From assembly GCA_037178675.1 (NCBI GenBank), contig JAYMGJ010000378.1, positions 1 through 57,187 of the forward strand: DNA of 57,187 nucleotides, read 5' to 3'. Position numbers and translations under genes: made by a program. Within the stretch, counting starts at the first letter, position 1. Every line of letters starts with the position of its first letter. This DNA comes from Scleroderma bovista (Eukaryota; Basidiomycota; Agaricomycetes; Boletales; Sclerodermataceae). The notes under the pieces are model-generated. The model was not told the DNA's origin and made no database searches. It was given only the letters and a program-made list of their open reading frames with translations. Below are positions 34,221 through 45,623 of the stretch, in pieces.

Positions 34221-36060
34221 TACTACACATTTTTTGTACACATTTTACTACACTTTGACTACACTTTTGACTACACTTTTACTACGCTTTTTTGTACACT
34301 TTTACTACACTTTTGACTACACTTTGACTACGCTTTTTTGTACACTTTGACTACACTTTTGACTACACTTTTACTATGCTTTTGACTACACTTTTTTGTA
34401 CACTTTAACTACACTTTTGACTACACTTTTACTACGCTTTTTTGTACACTTTTACTACACTTTTGACTACACTTTGACTACGCTTTTTTGTACACTTTGA
34501 CTACACTTTTGACTACACTTTTTTGTACACTTTGACTACACTTTTGACTACACTTTTGACTACACTTTTACTACGCTTTTTTGTAATGGATACTACACAT
34601 TTTTGGTACACTTTTTTGTACACTTTGACTACACTTTTGACTACACTTTTACTACGCTTTTTTGTACACTTTTACTACACTTTTGACTACACTTTTACTA
34701 CGCTTTTTTGTACACTTTTACTACACTTTTGACTACACTTTTACTATGCTTTTGACTACACTTTTACTACACTTTTGACTACACTTTTACTACGCTTTTT
34801 TGTACACTTTTACTACACTTTTGACTACACTTTGACTACACTTTTGACTACACTTTTACTACGCTTTTTTGTACACTTTTGACTACACTTTTTTGTACAC
34901 TTTTACTACGCTTTTTTGTACACTTTAACTACACTTTTCACTACACTTTTTGTACACTTTTTTGTACACTTTTGACTACACTTTTACTATGCTTTTTGTA
35001 CACTTTGACTACACTTTTCACTACACTTTTTGGTACACTTTTACTACACTTTTGACTACACTTTGACTACACTTTTGACTACACTTTTACTACACTTTTT
35101 TGTACACTTTGACTACACTTTTCACTACACATTTACTACACTTTTTTGTACACTTTTTTGTACACTTTTGACTACACTTTTACTACGCTTTTTTGTACAC
35201 TTTTACTACACTTTTGACTACACTTTTTGGTACACTTTGACTACACTTTTGACTACACTGTTTTGTACACTTTAACTACACTTTTACTACGCTTTTTTGT
35301 ACACTTCAACTACACTTTTTACTACACTTTTACTACACTTTTTTGTACACTTTTACTATGCTTTTTTATACACTTTTACTACACCTTTGACTACACTTTT
35401 TTGTACACTTTTACTACACTTTTTACTACACTTTTGGTGCACTTCTTAATACACTTCTACTACACTTCTACTACACTTTTTGTAAATTGATTAGGTTGAG
35501 TAGTGTAGTCATGATTAGGTTAAGAAGTGTAGTCATGACTGGGTTAACAAGTGCACCCCAAAGTGTAGTAAAAGTGTAGTAAAAAGTGTAGTAAAAGTGT
35601 AGTCAAAAGTGTAGTAAAAGTGTACAAAAAAGTGTAGTAAAAGTGTAGTCAAAAGTGTAGTCAAAAGTGTAGTCAAAGTGTAGTCAAAAGCGTAGTAAAA
35701 GTGTACCAAAAAGTGTAGTCAAAAGTGTACAAAAAGTGTAGTCAAAAGTGTAGTCAAAGTGTACAAAAAAGCGTAGTCAAAAGTGTAGTCAAAGTGTACA
35801 AAAAAGCGTAGTAAAAGTGTAGTCAAAAGTGTAGTCAAAGTGTACAAAAAAGCGTAGTAAAAGTGTAGTCAAAAGTGTAGTCAAAAGTGTAGTAAAAGTG
35901 TACAAAAAAGCGCAGTAAAAGTGTAGTTAAAAGTTTACAAAAAAGTGTAGTAAAAGTGTAGTCAAAAGTGTAGTAAAAGTGTACAAAAAAGCGTAGTAAA
36001 AAGTGTAGTTAAAGTGTACAAAAAAGTGTAGTCAAAAGTGTAGTAAAGGTGTAGCAATAG
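34221..36060. repeat. Giant imperfect inverted repeat of TACACTTTT/TACGCTTTTTTG motifs
   Basis: The left arm (34221-35450, ~1.2 kb) is built from units such as TTGACTACACTTTTACTACG and TTTTTTGTACACT. The right arm (35555-36060, ~0.5 kb) is the reverse complement of the same units (AAGTGTAGTCAAAAGTGTAG, TACAAAAAAGCGTAG). The ~100-bp spacer has its own TGTAGTCATGA repeats. The arms match best next to the spacer, where the order of units mirrors exactly for several tens of bases. Frames across it read as YTFDYTLTT-like peptides and are not genes. Confidence 0.9.
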
Positions 36061-37708
36061 TGTCAGTAGTTAGGAATTTACAGAGTTGTACAGAGTTGAT
36101 GGGTCTGTACAGCCTGTACAGACCTGTACACAAGTCATGTGGTCTGTAGTGGCTGTAGCCCAAAAGTGCTGTTTTGCTGATGTCGAGCATGACAGGGAGT
36201 AGTTGTACAGTGTCAACGACAGGGATCGTGATTGCAGCCTAGGTTCATCCTCTGCAGCTTGTTCTCCAACCCCTGCCTCATCCCCCGCTCCCCAGTCTAC
36301 TACACGTGTCAGCACACCCCCATCAGTAGTATCCTCTACTATCGCCTCTGGCATGTCCCATTCGCCAGCTCCCCAGCTCAAATCCATGTCCACAGAAGAA
36401 CGCTAAGCATACATTCGCACAGAAACCAAAGGGTGACTCAAAGCATGCATGCAGGCACTGGGTGTATCCTCACCAGTATCTCCGGTTATACATCTACTTC
36501 CCAGTCACCCACAGGGTTGGGGCTGGACACAACTGTGGAGGACAGACTCGCTCAGGAGAAGCAGAGGACAAGGCATGCAAAGCGGAAAGGTAGGTAGCAG
36601 AGAGGGAGCAGTTGAGGAAGGAGAAGCTGGATGCTGAGAGGGTGATTAAAGATGGGAGAGGTGGTGTGCTAATGCGAGTACAGAACCTGCGCCATCGCCT
36701 GGGCCTGTACTACCAACCCCACGCCCACTGCACCTTTGGCAAAGGCTGCGCCTGCACCACCACTACTGAGAAAGGGCAGTGCTCCATGCTGGTCTGGACC
36801 AGCTGCACCCGCACCCACACCCACTCCAGCGCCAGTCCCAGCCCCCGTTCTCGCACCTGCACCAGTGCCCATGCCTTCCCCAGCCCCAGCCCCAGCCCCA
36901 ACTGAGCCGGAAGAAGACGCCAAGGAGGCAGCCATCCATGCACGTGTCGCAGCATGAAACGTGAAGAGCGCGCTGCTCTTTTGTGTAGTCTCAAGGAAGA
37001 GGAAGAAGAGACACAACACACTGAAGAGTCGTATCAGCAACGCTGGAACCAGTTCTTGACTGCTAGTAAGTGCCCTGCTGCGAGTCCTGTGTCAACAGCG
37101 GAGAGCTCACTGGTACCCCTACCCCACCTGTACTTTCTGTACATGTACCACCTGTTATTCCCATGCCCCCTGTGCCACCCATTGTCTCTACCCCCTGTGC
37201 CATCCATCGCCCCTATGCCCTCTGTGCCTGTAGTTGCATCTGCCCCACCTGTGCTGGCCACTGAGGAAGAGATGCAGGAGCGAGCGTGATCAACTCCTCC
37301 CCCTCCCCCACCTGCTCCACCTGCACCAGCAGCTTTTGCGGAGAAGCCATTCAATAATCTGTTCAGCCATCTCATGAAGGATGGAGGTGCAACTGGGTCC
37401 TCACCCCCATCTGTAGCTGCTCCAACCTCATCTAACAGCACAACCAGCGCCCCATTCTTTGTTCACAGACCACCCCTCCCCCAATCGTGTCTGCACTCCT
37501 GCAACCCACAAGCCTCGGGATCCCCTCACCTGTCATCTGGTCTGAGACAGATGGCTCATGGCGAAAACATGTTTGTGGGCGTCCCTAATCCCCAATTTCC
37601 TACATCCATACTTTCGCTCAAACACCAAACACCAACCCTTCCTTCACCTTCGGTCCCCCAGTTATGAAAAGTGATTACCTTGACCTTGCTCAGACAATCA
37701 GCCACGAA
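36061..37708. other. Low-complexity region with broken coiled-coil/proline-rich coding traces
   Basis: Starts with GTACAG-rich sequence similar, in inverted orientation, to 32870-32940. Plus-strand frames give a charged segment (EQLRKEKLDAERVIKD), an Ala/Pro-rich repeat (PAPVPMPSPAPAPAP) and another charged segment (KREERAALLCSLKEEEEETQ), each in a different frame and broken by stops. This could be a decayed proline-rich coiled-coil gene of a mobile element. I cannot assign a family. Confidence 0.4.
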
Positions 37709-38458
37709 TTAACAGATTGGGAACTCACCTCCTCTGCTGATCTGGAAGAGATTGTTACACAACCATGACCCACCTCCATTGATAGGTAGGCCCGGGCATA
37801 CAATTTCGCATGCTATAGGTGAGTCTTGCATCTTCAAGCCGTTTGGACACATTCTGATGTTCTTCATGTCGTTCACAGCCGTTTCCGTGTCCGTTTCAAT
37901 GCTGTGCGTGTGTGTGTACACACTTGACGTGTTCATGTGGCTCCTGAAGCTGTTTGACTCGTTTGGAGTCCGTTTTGTGCTTTGATTAGGTGAGTCTGGC
38001 GGTTTTTGCCTCTTTCGCTGGGTTCTGATATTCTCTGGCACGTTTGCAGTCGTTCTCGCATCCGTCTGAACGCTTGGCACGTCTGTGTGCCTGCTCGACG
38101 TGTCTGTATGGCTCCCAATGCTGTTTGATTGGTCTACCAGCCAATTCGCCCTCCCAGCACCCAGGTGTGTGTCTACATTTTCACCACAACTAATCCCAGT
38201 CGTTTCAGTGCCGTTCAACATGTTCAAAGTGTCCATCTGGGATAACAGTGGGAATCTACAGGGACGATGCTGACGACCAAGGAGGTGACATGGGTGGCCA
38301 GCAGTGCCACAACAACACAATGATGACAAAGTGACACCTGTGGCCAGTGCCACGGTGGTACTATGATGACGATGACAACAGCGGTGACGAAGTGACACCA
38401 TGGCCAGTGCCACAGTGGTACAGTGACAATGGCAACAGCCATCTATGAGGTACCCCAT
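37709..38458 (-). CDS. Unknown ORF containing a two-unit internal repeat
   Basis: A 249-codon uninterrupted frame. It contains two ~50-residue repeats, SNSIGSHTDTSSRHTDVPS and SNSFRSHMNTSSVYTHTHS, each followed by an ETD/QTD and NI-rich stretch. At DNA level they correspond to tandem units at about 37815-37985 and 37986-38135. The N-terminal part is Cys/His-rich and derives from the GTGACACC repeat below. No family is recognised. The preserved frame in both units suggests past coding constraint, but it may be chance. Confidence 0.3.
   Translation of the reverse strand: MGYLIDGCCHCHCTTVALAMVSLRHRCCHRHHSTTVALATGVTLSSLCCCGTAGHPCHLLGRQHRPCRFPLLSQMDTLNMLNGTETTGISCGENVDTHLGAGRANWLVDQSNSIGSHTDTSSRHTDVPSVQTDARTTANVPENIRTQRKRQKPPDSPNQSTKRTPNESNSFRSHMNTSSVYTHTHSIETDTETAVNDMKNIRMCPNGLKMQDSPIACEIVCPGLPINGGGSWLCNNLFQISRGGEFPIC
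38270..38430 (+). repeat. Two to three ~70-bp units with GTGACACC and GTGGCCAGTGCCAC
   Basis: Adjacent units contain AAGTGACACC, TGGCCAGTGCCACNGTGGTAC and a GATGAC/GACAAYGGCAACA stretch. Confidence 0.65.
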
Positions 38459-38459
38459 T

Positions 38460-39190
38460 TTGTTTCACCTCAGACAGATACTACTAGTTGACCGATTCGC
38501 AGGAGCACTGCGAGGTATGTCCCAGATGTGTCTTCCTAGTTTATTCAACAAGACGGTGCATAGAATCCCACTCGGGTCATTACTACATTTTCGTAAGTCG
38601 TTCACTCCCATGATTCGTCCAGGCGCTGACTCCTTCCACACCTCTTTCGAACTCCACCAAACATCCCCCATCGCAGGCACAGGTCCAGGCACTGAAACAA
38701 CCAACACAAATTTAAAAAATGAGCCTTCCTGATCCCCGCATTACCCAGGCAATGTGAAAATGGAGATCAAGGAGGATTTGAGGATGCAACCACGCATGTC
38801 GCAGGAGTGTGATCAGGAGAGACATCACAACAAGGACTGGGTAGTAATAAGGGAGAGTCCATGATCATGACATGGAGAAGGACCGGGAGCGAGAATGAGA
38901 CAGGGAGTGGAGGAGAGCGAATTCGGCCAAGTTTAGGTGCTTTGTTCTCCCATTCTCCGTCGTGTGTTTGTGAACCAGAATGGTGCAATTTGAATTTGAT
39001 GTAAATTTTTCTGCTTTATTTGCTTTTTCTGAGACAAATGAAATAAGCTCAAGATAGGCTACAGAAAAGGAAACAAGTGGGCTTGTTTGACACTTGATTG
39101 GCTTGTCAGAGAGTTTACTTAATTGACCTTGTTTGTACTAAGTCAAATTCCTGATAGCCACTGGCCAGTTCACTAGTAATTGTAGGGACA
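38460..39190. other. Unassigned
   Basis: No supportable gene. AT-rich from 38985. Confidence 0.3.
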
Positions 39191-39194
39191 TAGG

Positions 39195-39945
39195 CATCCT
39201 TAGATATTTCTGTTCAGAATGATGACATTATCATATTCACATTATTATTTGATGTTAGGACAACAACTGTCTGATCAGTGAATACCATTGCATTACCAGA
39301 GAATGACAGAGTGACACCTTTAGATATTTCTTGTTCAGAATAATAAAATTATTGTGCTCACATTATCAATGGTTATCAGGATGACACTTACCTGGTCAGT
39401 AAATATCATTGAACTACCAGAAAATAACAGAGTGACATCATTAGGTATTTCTTGTTCAGAATAATAAAATTATTGTACTCATATTATCAACAGACATCAG
39501 GACAACAACTGTCTGGTCAGTGAATACCATTGAATTAACATGGAGTGACAGAGTTACACCTCAGATATTTCTTGTCCAGAATGATGAAGTTATTGTACTC
39601 ACATTATCCATGGTTATCAGGATGACACTTGCCTTGTCAGTAAATGTCATTGAATTACCAGAAAATAAGAGTGACATCATTAGATATTTCTTGTTCAGAG
39701 CAATAAAATTATTGCACTCACATTATCAGTGGATGTCTGACTGTGAGCTAGAGGATAATGGCTTATAAACCCTCTGGTCAGTGAATACCATGGAGTTACC
39801 ATTGAATGTCACAATGATATTCCTAGGGATTCCCTGTTCAGAGCAATGGAATTATTACACATGCACCACCAGTGCATGTCAGGCTGCAAGCCAGATGAAA
39901 GTGGCTTATAAACCCACAAAAAATCTGTCCATAATTATATGCCCT
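39195..39945 (+). repeat. Six ~120-bp tandem repeats
   Basis: Unit landmarks are AGATATTTCTTGTTCAGAAT, AAAATTATTGTACTCACATT, ATCAGGAYRACAMYTRYCTG, GTCAGTRAATAYCATTGAA and CAGAGTGACA. Units start near 39198, 39317, 39438, 39559, 39677 and 39821. The last two share an added GAKRATGGCTTATAAACCC block. Even and odd units resemble each other more closely, suggesting earlier duplication of a ~240-bp dimer. Confidence 0.88.
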
Positions 39946-41134
39946 CATCATTGAGCTATCTTTCTGACAGTAGGGGATCAGACATGCAACATTATGACAC
40001 CAGTCTGATCAGCAAAGGACAATGGTTGCTAAGTAATTATTTGTTTAAATCATGTTGGTATCTATTTGTAATATCTGGCTGGTAATGACAGCACCTCCCC
40101 ATTTTCCTGATGCAGGGAAGTGAAACGTGAATAGTGGATTCGACGTGTCCAGGGAAGCGAGATGAATGATAGAGGGAGATGGACGTGACAGGACTCTGGG
40201 ATGAAAGGACCATATGCAGAGGACTCAGGAGACACAGAGATGACCAGGTATGAATTTTCAAGTCTAACAATAGACTTGAGATGACCAAAGTACATGTGCG
40301 ATGCAGCACTGACAAGGAGAACGCACTGACCAAGAATGAGAGGGACTGGGGGAGCAGGCTGGGAAGATATGTACCAGACAGTACACAGGAGCTCAGGGAG
40401 AGGCTGTCCCAAGAGCAGGACATAGTTGAGGTCTGCTGCAATAGCGGAGAAACGTTCCAGAGAAAATGCGGACTCTGTAGTGAGTGATGAAGTGGGTGTC
40501 TGGATTGTGGGTGGAGTATCTCTGTGGGAAATAAACAGATTTATGTCGGAACTTGACAGGCAGATAGACCATGGTCTAGGCTCCATGATGGTATAGTCAC
40601 ATGATTGATAGCTTCAAAAATGGTGGAGCTATTCAAAATATCGGAATGCTGGCACTGGGTGCCTAAATTTGACATTTGGGCACTAAAAATGATTCTTCCT
40701 TTTCTCCTTTGTTTCTCTATTGTTTCTTCTGCTTCTTTGGTTGTTCTGGTATGGGAGTTGGACTGCAGTAGGTTGCATTCCTCTCTCATACTGAAATGAT
40801 CATCAATCCTTGGATTCTTCTGCTTCTTGGCAGTTCTCGTGCAATAGATGACTGTCAGCGTTGGCATTCATCTCTTGCATCAGGATAGTCATTCTTGTGC
40901 AATAGATGGCTACAACGAGCTTGTATTCATTCTTCACATAAGGATAGTCTTGACTTTGTGTGATATGGATAGCAAGGGCTGTCTGTATCCCTCAAGTCAG
41001 GACAATCTTTCAACAGATCTTGGGTGCGTTCTTCACATTAATTTCATCGGCTAACTTTCTCCATGTCCACAGTACCAAACACATTTGGTGCGTGACAGCA
41101 GTCAGCTAAGCACTATCAACTGCTGTCAGCTTGG
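39946..41134. other. Unassigned, downstream of the NACHT remnant
   Basis: Open frames on the minus strand at 40037-40586 and 40541-40867 have no recognised family. A ~70-bp direct repeat (GTGCAATAGATGRCTRYMA) occurs at about 40839 and 40897. It may include decayed 3' exons of the NACHT gene. Confidence 0.3.
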
Positions 41135-41364
41135 CTAACCATTATGGTTGGTTTGCTGATGTAAGCTACTCACCTGCAACCAGCTCTCAGTACTCAAAAG
41201 AGCAGCTGCAGCATTGCCAAAGACACCCAGCAAACTCAACACTTCAAACCAGAAACATGAGTATGAGAGGTGAGGTGGAATTTTGGCTTTCACCCTCTTA
41301 GCAAGATCAGGTACCTCCAAATTAAATAAGTAGGAGCTCTCTAGGTCACAGATATTGAAGCATA

Positions 41365-41652
41365 TGTTGAAGTCGCACGTGCACCTGGCGTAAACCGTCA
41401 ACGAAGTGCGCACAAGACTGCGACCCATATTAGTGTAGACTTAGTAATAGTCCTCTTTAGAGTAGATGTTACATGTCACACGTCACGTGTCACAGTCATG
41501 TGTCACACTATTTGTTGTATATAAACAGTGTTCATCGCTTATATAATATAACAGCTCTTAACCAGCTACCACTACCATCTCTGGTTGTACACTCCACCCA
41601 ACATGTGAGTTGGAGTAGCAGTTCCTCTACATATATAGGTATTGCTTCAACA
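41365..41652 (+). repeat. 5' LTR of copia element
   Basis: Begins TGTTGAAG and ends TTCAACA, with short terminal inverted repeats. A TATATAAAC box at about 41518 and TTATATAATATAA near 41540 are candidate core promoter signals. Confidence 0.95.
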
Positions 41653-41668
41653 GGTTATGAGCCCTGTG
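41653..41668 (+). promoter_or_regulatory. Primer-binding site, half-tRNA(iMet) type
   Basis: Directly after the LTR the sequence reads GGTTATGAGCCCTG. Its complement corresponds to the anticodon stem-loop of initiator tRNA-Met (anticodon CAU within GGGCTCATAACC) rather than to a tRNA 3' end. Copia-type elements are known to prime with a cleaved initiator tRNA half, which fits this position. Confidence 0.7.
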
Positions 41669-41987
41669 AGCGCACTGTGTGCAGCAATGCACCAGGCAGC
41701 ACTCCAGCTCCCTGAGCGTCGCTTTAACTAGCTTGATGCTGTGGACCATAGTGAGCTCCTAGCTGAGCCCCTGCACAGCCACAAGGTGAAGTCGGTCGAC
41801 GACTTGCGCCAGACAGTGAGCTCCTAGTTGAGCACCTGTATTGCCCCAGGCGAAGTTCATCAATGACTTGCGCCAACCATGGCGAACATCGTTGACAACT
41901 TGCACTGACATGACCTAGTCATGAGTTAGCTGTTGACAGAAGTGCTTTCACTAGCACTCAGGTGTTTCTTCTTTTCTTGCTTGTCCG

Positions 41988-43529
41988 TTGTCGCATTCAT
42001 CTGCTGACTCCGTTGACCCCCAACAGAATATCACCATGTCCAGTGCTCTCGACAAGATGGTTCCCCTTTTCACTGGCTCCAACTGGCAGCAGTGGCATAC
42101 CGCCATGCAAGCCTACCTCTGGGCCCAGGGCCAATGGTATGTCTACTCAATGACGCAACCCGCTGACAGTCATGATGACCAAAAGGAATGGGACGACAAC
42201 ACCGAGAGAGCGCTCAGTAATATCACCTTGCGCCTTGCCCCCTCAATTCAAGTCGCCGTCTCTGAACTCGCGTCCGTCAAGGAAGTATGGGACTACCTAA
42301 AAAAGAATTTCGGTGCCCCTAGCATTGGCTCTGCCTATGCTGAGCTTAGCAAGCTCCTTGTGACTACTATCCCTGCTGGCTCCCATCCCGCTCCCACGAT
42401 TACGAAGTTGCTTAGCCACTTCACCTACCTGAAGGACGCTGGCTTCAAGTTCCCTGCCCCCATGCAGGCAATGATTATCCTTTGCAAGCTCCCCCCCACC
42501 ATGGATGTTGTAGCTCAGATACTCAGCCAAACATCGCCGGACGAGATCAAGAATCTGAAGCCTGATGGGATTGTCAAGGCCACCACGCTCTCTTTCGAGC
42601 AGAAAGGCACCTCTTCCTGCACCAGTGGTAAGGGCCCCCAGGCCAACAAGCTTAGCCCTGTGAAGCACAAGCCAGCTGATCCCAAGTTTGCCCAGCAGCA
42701 GCAGCAAGGCGGGTCCAACAGTGGTACGAGCGGAAATGCTCCTGCTCAAGGACAGGGAGGCCACACCCAATGCGGTGGCAAGAAGGCTCACGCCTGCCAC
42801 GAGAACGCCCAACAGGCAGCCTTCGCCACTTACGTCCACTACAATGGACCAGAACCCACTGTCGACCCTTGTGCCTTGGCTCACACTCCCGGTGCTGCCC
42901 ACTACGGCCCCCCTGCATTCAATAATACTATTTGGGCCTTCGATTTGGCATACCGTCTGGGGGTAGAGCCCTCCTGCCAGACCATCCGCACCCTCGACCA
43001 AGTCGTGTCAATGGCAAGTGCAAACCTGGACCAGCCCGAGGCTGGTCCCTCCTTGTTGAAGCGCCCTCGCCTTGAGGAGCGCATCATGATGTATGAGGAG
43101 GATGCCATCTCCCTTGGGGATGATGAACCCTTTGCCCACGAGCCTTTCGCCGACAATGAGTTCGACAAAATAGATGCGATGGTCCTCGACTGCTACAACA
43201 CAATGTCGATGGCGATGGGCGCGGAGGCCAGCCTTTTCAGGCAAGTACCTTCTGCACATGTGCTGACCGACACTGACACGATCCCTTTACATGTGCGCTT
43301 TACGCCAGCACTGTATATAGCGAGTAGTAACTACAATTTGTCATGTCGTGTCCCCTCGAGAAATGCATATATTTGTTCCTGTTCGAATAATGCACGCTGT
43401 GCTGGCTGTAAGGGAAAAATGATTGACAATAGCGAACTATCTGGTGCCTTCTGGCCACTAGACTCTGGCGCATCATGCCACTTCACCGGTGACATAGGCG
43501 ATTTCACCTCCTACAATGCGCTAAAGTGA
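41988..43529 (+). pseudogene. Copia gag and protease region
   Basis: A 513-codon frame with a copia gag N-terminus (MVPLFTGSNWQQWHTAMQAY, VKEVWDYLKKNFGAPS) and a Gln/Gly-rich linker. I find no typical CCHC zinc knuckle. The C-terminal PLDSGASCHFTGD carries the DSGA aspartic protease motif. The frame stops at TGA 43527-43529, and homologous sequence continues in the same frame, so the stop is internal to the polyprotein. The element's own start could also be the Met at 42036, which precedes the conserved LFTGSNW. Confidence 0.85.
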
Positions 43530-45059
43530 GCGCACTACGCCAAAACCACAAATGGTGTAGCACTAATTGCTGGCATTGGCACGGTATTACTCTGGTGCCT
43601 AGACCACAATTCAGGGGATGAGAAAGTTATCACACTCACCCAAGTGCTCCATATGCCAGGCGCTACTGCACACCTTATTTCTATGGGCGAAATGCTCCAG
43701 CGTAACTACAAAGTCACTGGTGATAAGCAAGGCATTAACCTCATTCATAAAGCTGAACACCTATGGTTTGGGCCGGACCCAGAAGATGATCGCAATGTCA
43801 TTTTTGAGATTAGATCTATCCCAATAATTAGATCTAACTATATCGCCTCTGTGAGCAAAGTCAATTATGACATTATGCACTGGAGATTCGGGCACCCCTC
43901 AAAGGAAGTACTCCGATGGGTGCAAAAGCATATGCAGCGCTTCCCAGAGATTCACTTTCCTACTGAGGACTGTGTTTGCCCTGGATGTGCTCTTGGAAAG
44001 ATGCCCAATCAAGCTTTCCCTGAGAACGAAAGACGTGCTTCCAAGCCCTTTGAGCTGGTGCACTCTGATCTCAAATCCTTCCCGGTTACATCGTACCAGA
44101 AATTCAAATATGTTATCACCTTCTACAACAACTATACCTCTCACGCCTGGACTATGCCTCTTCACTCCAAAGCTGCAGTGATTATGGCTGCCAAAGATTT
44201 CCTCAAAATGGTGCACGTCCAGCATGATACACATGTCGTTGGATGGATGTCTGATGCCGGCGGAGAGTATAAATCCAATCTGTTTGATCGAGCACTCCTT
44301 GAGAAAGGAATTAAAATATATCAAAGTGCTCCAAGAACCCCCATGCAGAATGGCCATGCCGAGCATTTAGGGTGCACTCTCATGGATAAAGCTGAGTCTA
44401 TGCGGCATCAAGCCTGCATCCCTGACTCCTGGTGGGAATTTGCATTCACTCACGCAACCCACATTTACAACCATACTCCGGTAGCTCACCTGCAATGGCA
44501 CACCCCCCATGAAATGCTTAAGGGGGAGATGCCTAACATCGACCACCTCTGTGTATTTGGCTGTGGAGCCTTTGTCTACCTCCCAGCCTCAGCTAGAGCT
44601 CTTGTTTATGTGCTCCACCAATGCAGTGTTTACCGCTGCTCATGCCATCTTTGACGAGCATCACTTCTCTCCCTGCTGTAAAAACAGGCGCGAACCTCTC
44701 GAGAACCCTTTTGGAAGGGTAAATCCAAAACCTACCACCAATCAACCAGGGAATCCCCCTGATAATATCAACAGTGATGACGATGTGGAACACGACCATG
44801 GCTACCCACATCCCCAAGTGCAGGATGACGATCCAAAGCACGAGGAACCTGAGGCTCCTGAGGAAGAGCCTAATCAAATAAATCCTCCCTGTATGCCATC
44901 TCCAGTGCCTCCACCGGCACCAAGAACGCCTTCACCGGCGAGAAACCCACCACCTCCGGCACCGCAGCGCCCTGGCCGAGCTGAACACTGCCAGAATGTG
45001 CCACGACCCCCTGCAGTGAATATCCCTGCCCACCCCCAATGTGAACGTAGAGCGCCATT
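43530..45059 (+). pseudogene. Copia integrase region
   Basis: Continues in frame with VLHMPGATAHLISMGEM and HWRFGHPSKEVLRWVQKHM, followed by CVCPGCALGK (HHCC zinc-binding module). The catalytic core has VHSDLKSFP (first Asp), GWMSDAGGEYKS (second Asp) and MQNGHAEHLGCT (Glu). The normal Arg residues around the Glu are replaced by His/Cys. Near 44600 a deletion and frame change remove the post-core region. A Pro-rich acidic linker follows in a different frame until the nested insertion at 45060. Confidence 0.85.
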
Positions 45060-45623
45060 TTTTTTTTTTTTTAATCAAGGTTTAGGATTCTGAGGGCGGA
45101 GGCCCTATGTTAACCCATACTGACTAGGAAAGTACTGTAAGGTGAATCACTATACGTGAACCTTCAGACAGGGCCCGTTGAGCACGCAAGTGCATCAACA
45201 TATTGTTTTGATAGATTTTGACATAGCAGGGCAAGACCCTGCCAGTCTCTGGGTTGAGCGCCTGGGGGGCCAGTTGGGCCTTGAAGGCATGGAAAATGGA
45301 GACGATCCAGTGGACCGCCTTGGGCCCATCCTTCGGACACGAGGTTGGGACGGTGGGGACTGCAAAGGTTTTGCCAGCATTGGGGCCGGCCTTCATGGTC
45401 CAGGACCAGAAGAAAGGGTGGGCATCAAAGTGATGGAGGACCGAGCAGGGGACTGCAGGAGGAGCAAAGCGGGCCTTGAAGATGCCTTTGGGGAAAGCGT
45501 GCCAACACTTTCCGATCTCAGAGAGATGGATCGTGCATGGCAAGGAGGGATGACACTGATGCTTGGGTGGAGGGGGCGGCTGTCCCAAAGGGGAAGGTGG
45601 TGGTTGAGGTACAAGAGGCATCC
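45060..45623 (-). mobile_element. Poly(A)-tailed retroposon nested in the copia element
   Basis: CGTAGAGCGCCATT occurs at 45046-45059 and again at 45624-45637, bracketing a 564-bp insert. The left side of the insert starts with 13-15 T, a poly(A) tail on the minus strand. These are hallmarks of L1-like target-primed reverse transcription. Read on the minus strand it holds the end of an open frame (stop near 45124), a ~50-nt 3' UTR and the tail. The 5' end is probably truncated. Confidence 0.85.
45124..45623 (-). CDS. 3' part of an unknown ORF carried by the nested retroposon
   Basis: About 166 codons are open from the insert's 5' end to the stop. The reading is Pro-rich at first (PLVPQPPPSPLGQPPPPP), then HPSLPCTIHLSEIGKCWHAF, FPKGIFKARFAPPA, FDAHPFFWSWTMKAGPNAGK, a Lys/Pro segment, and CYVKIYQNNMLMHL near the end. 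I do not recognise the family. It could be the ORF1 end of a non-LTR element or the 3' end of a retrocopied host or mobile-element mRNA. The start codon predicted at 45636 lies in the target duplication, so it is not native. Confidence 0.5.

Noticed and set aside
34156..35490. Open frames of YTFDYTLTTLL-type peptide repeats
   Set aside because: By-product of the TACACTTTT DNA repeat; open because the units rarely form stops.
36736..36957. Ala/Pro-rich ORF as a real gene
   Set aside because: Short, extreme composition, stops immediately, and neighbouring charged segments are in other frames.
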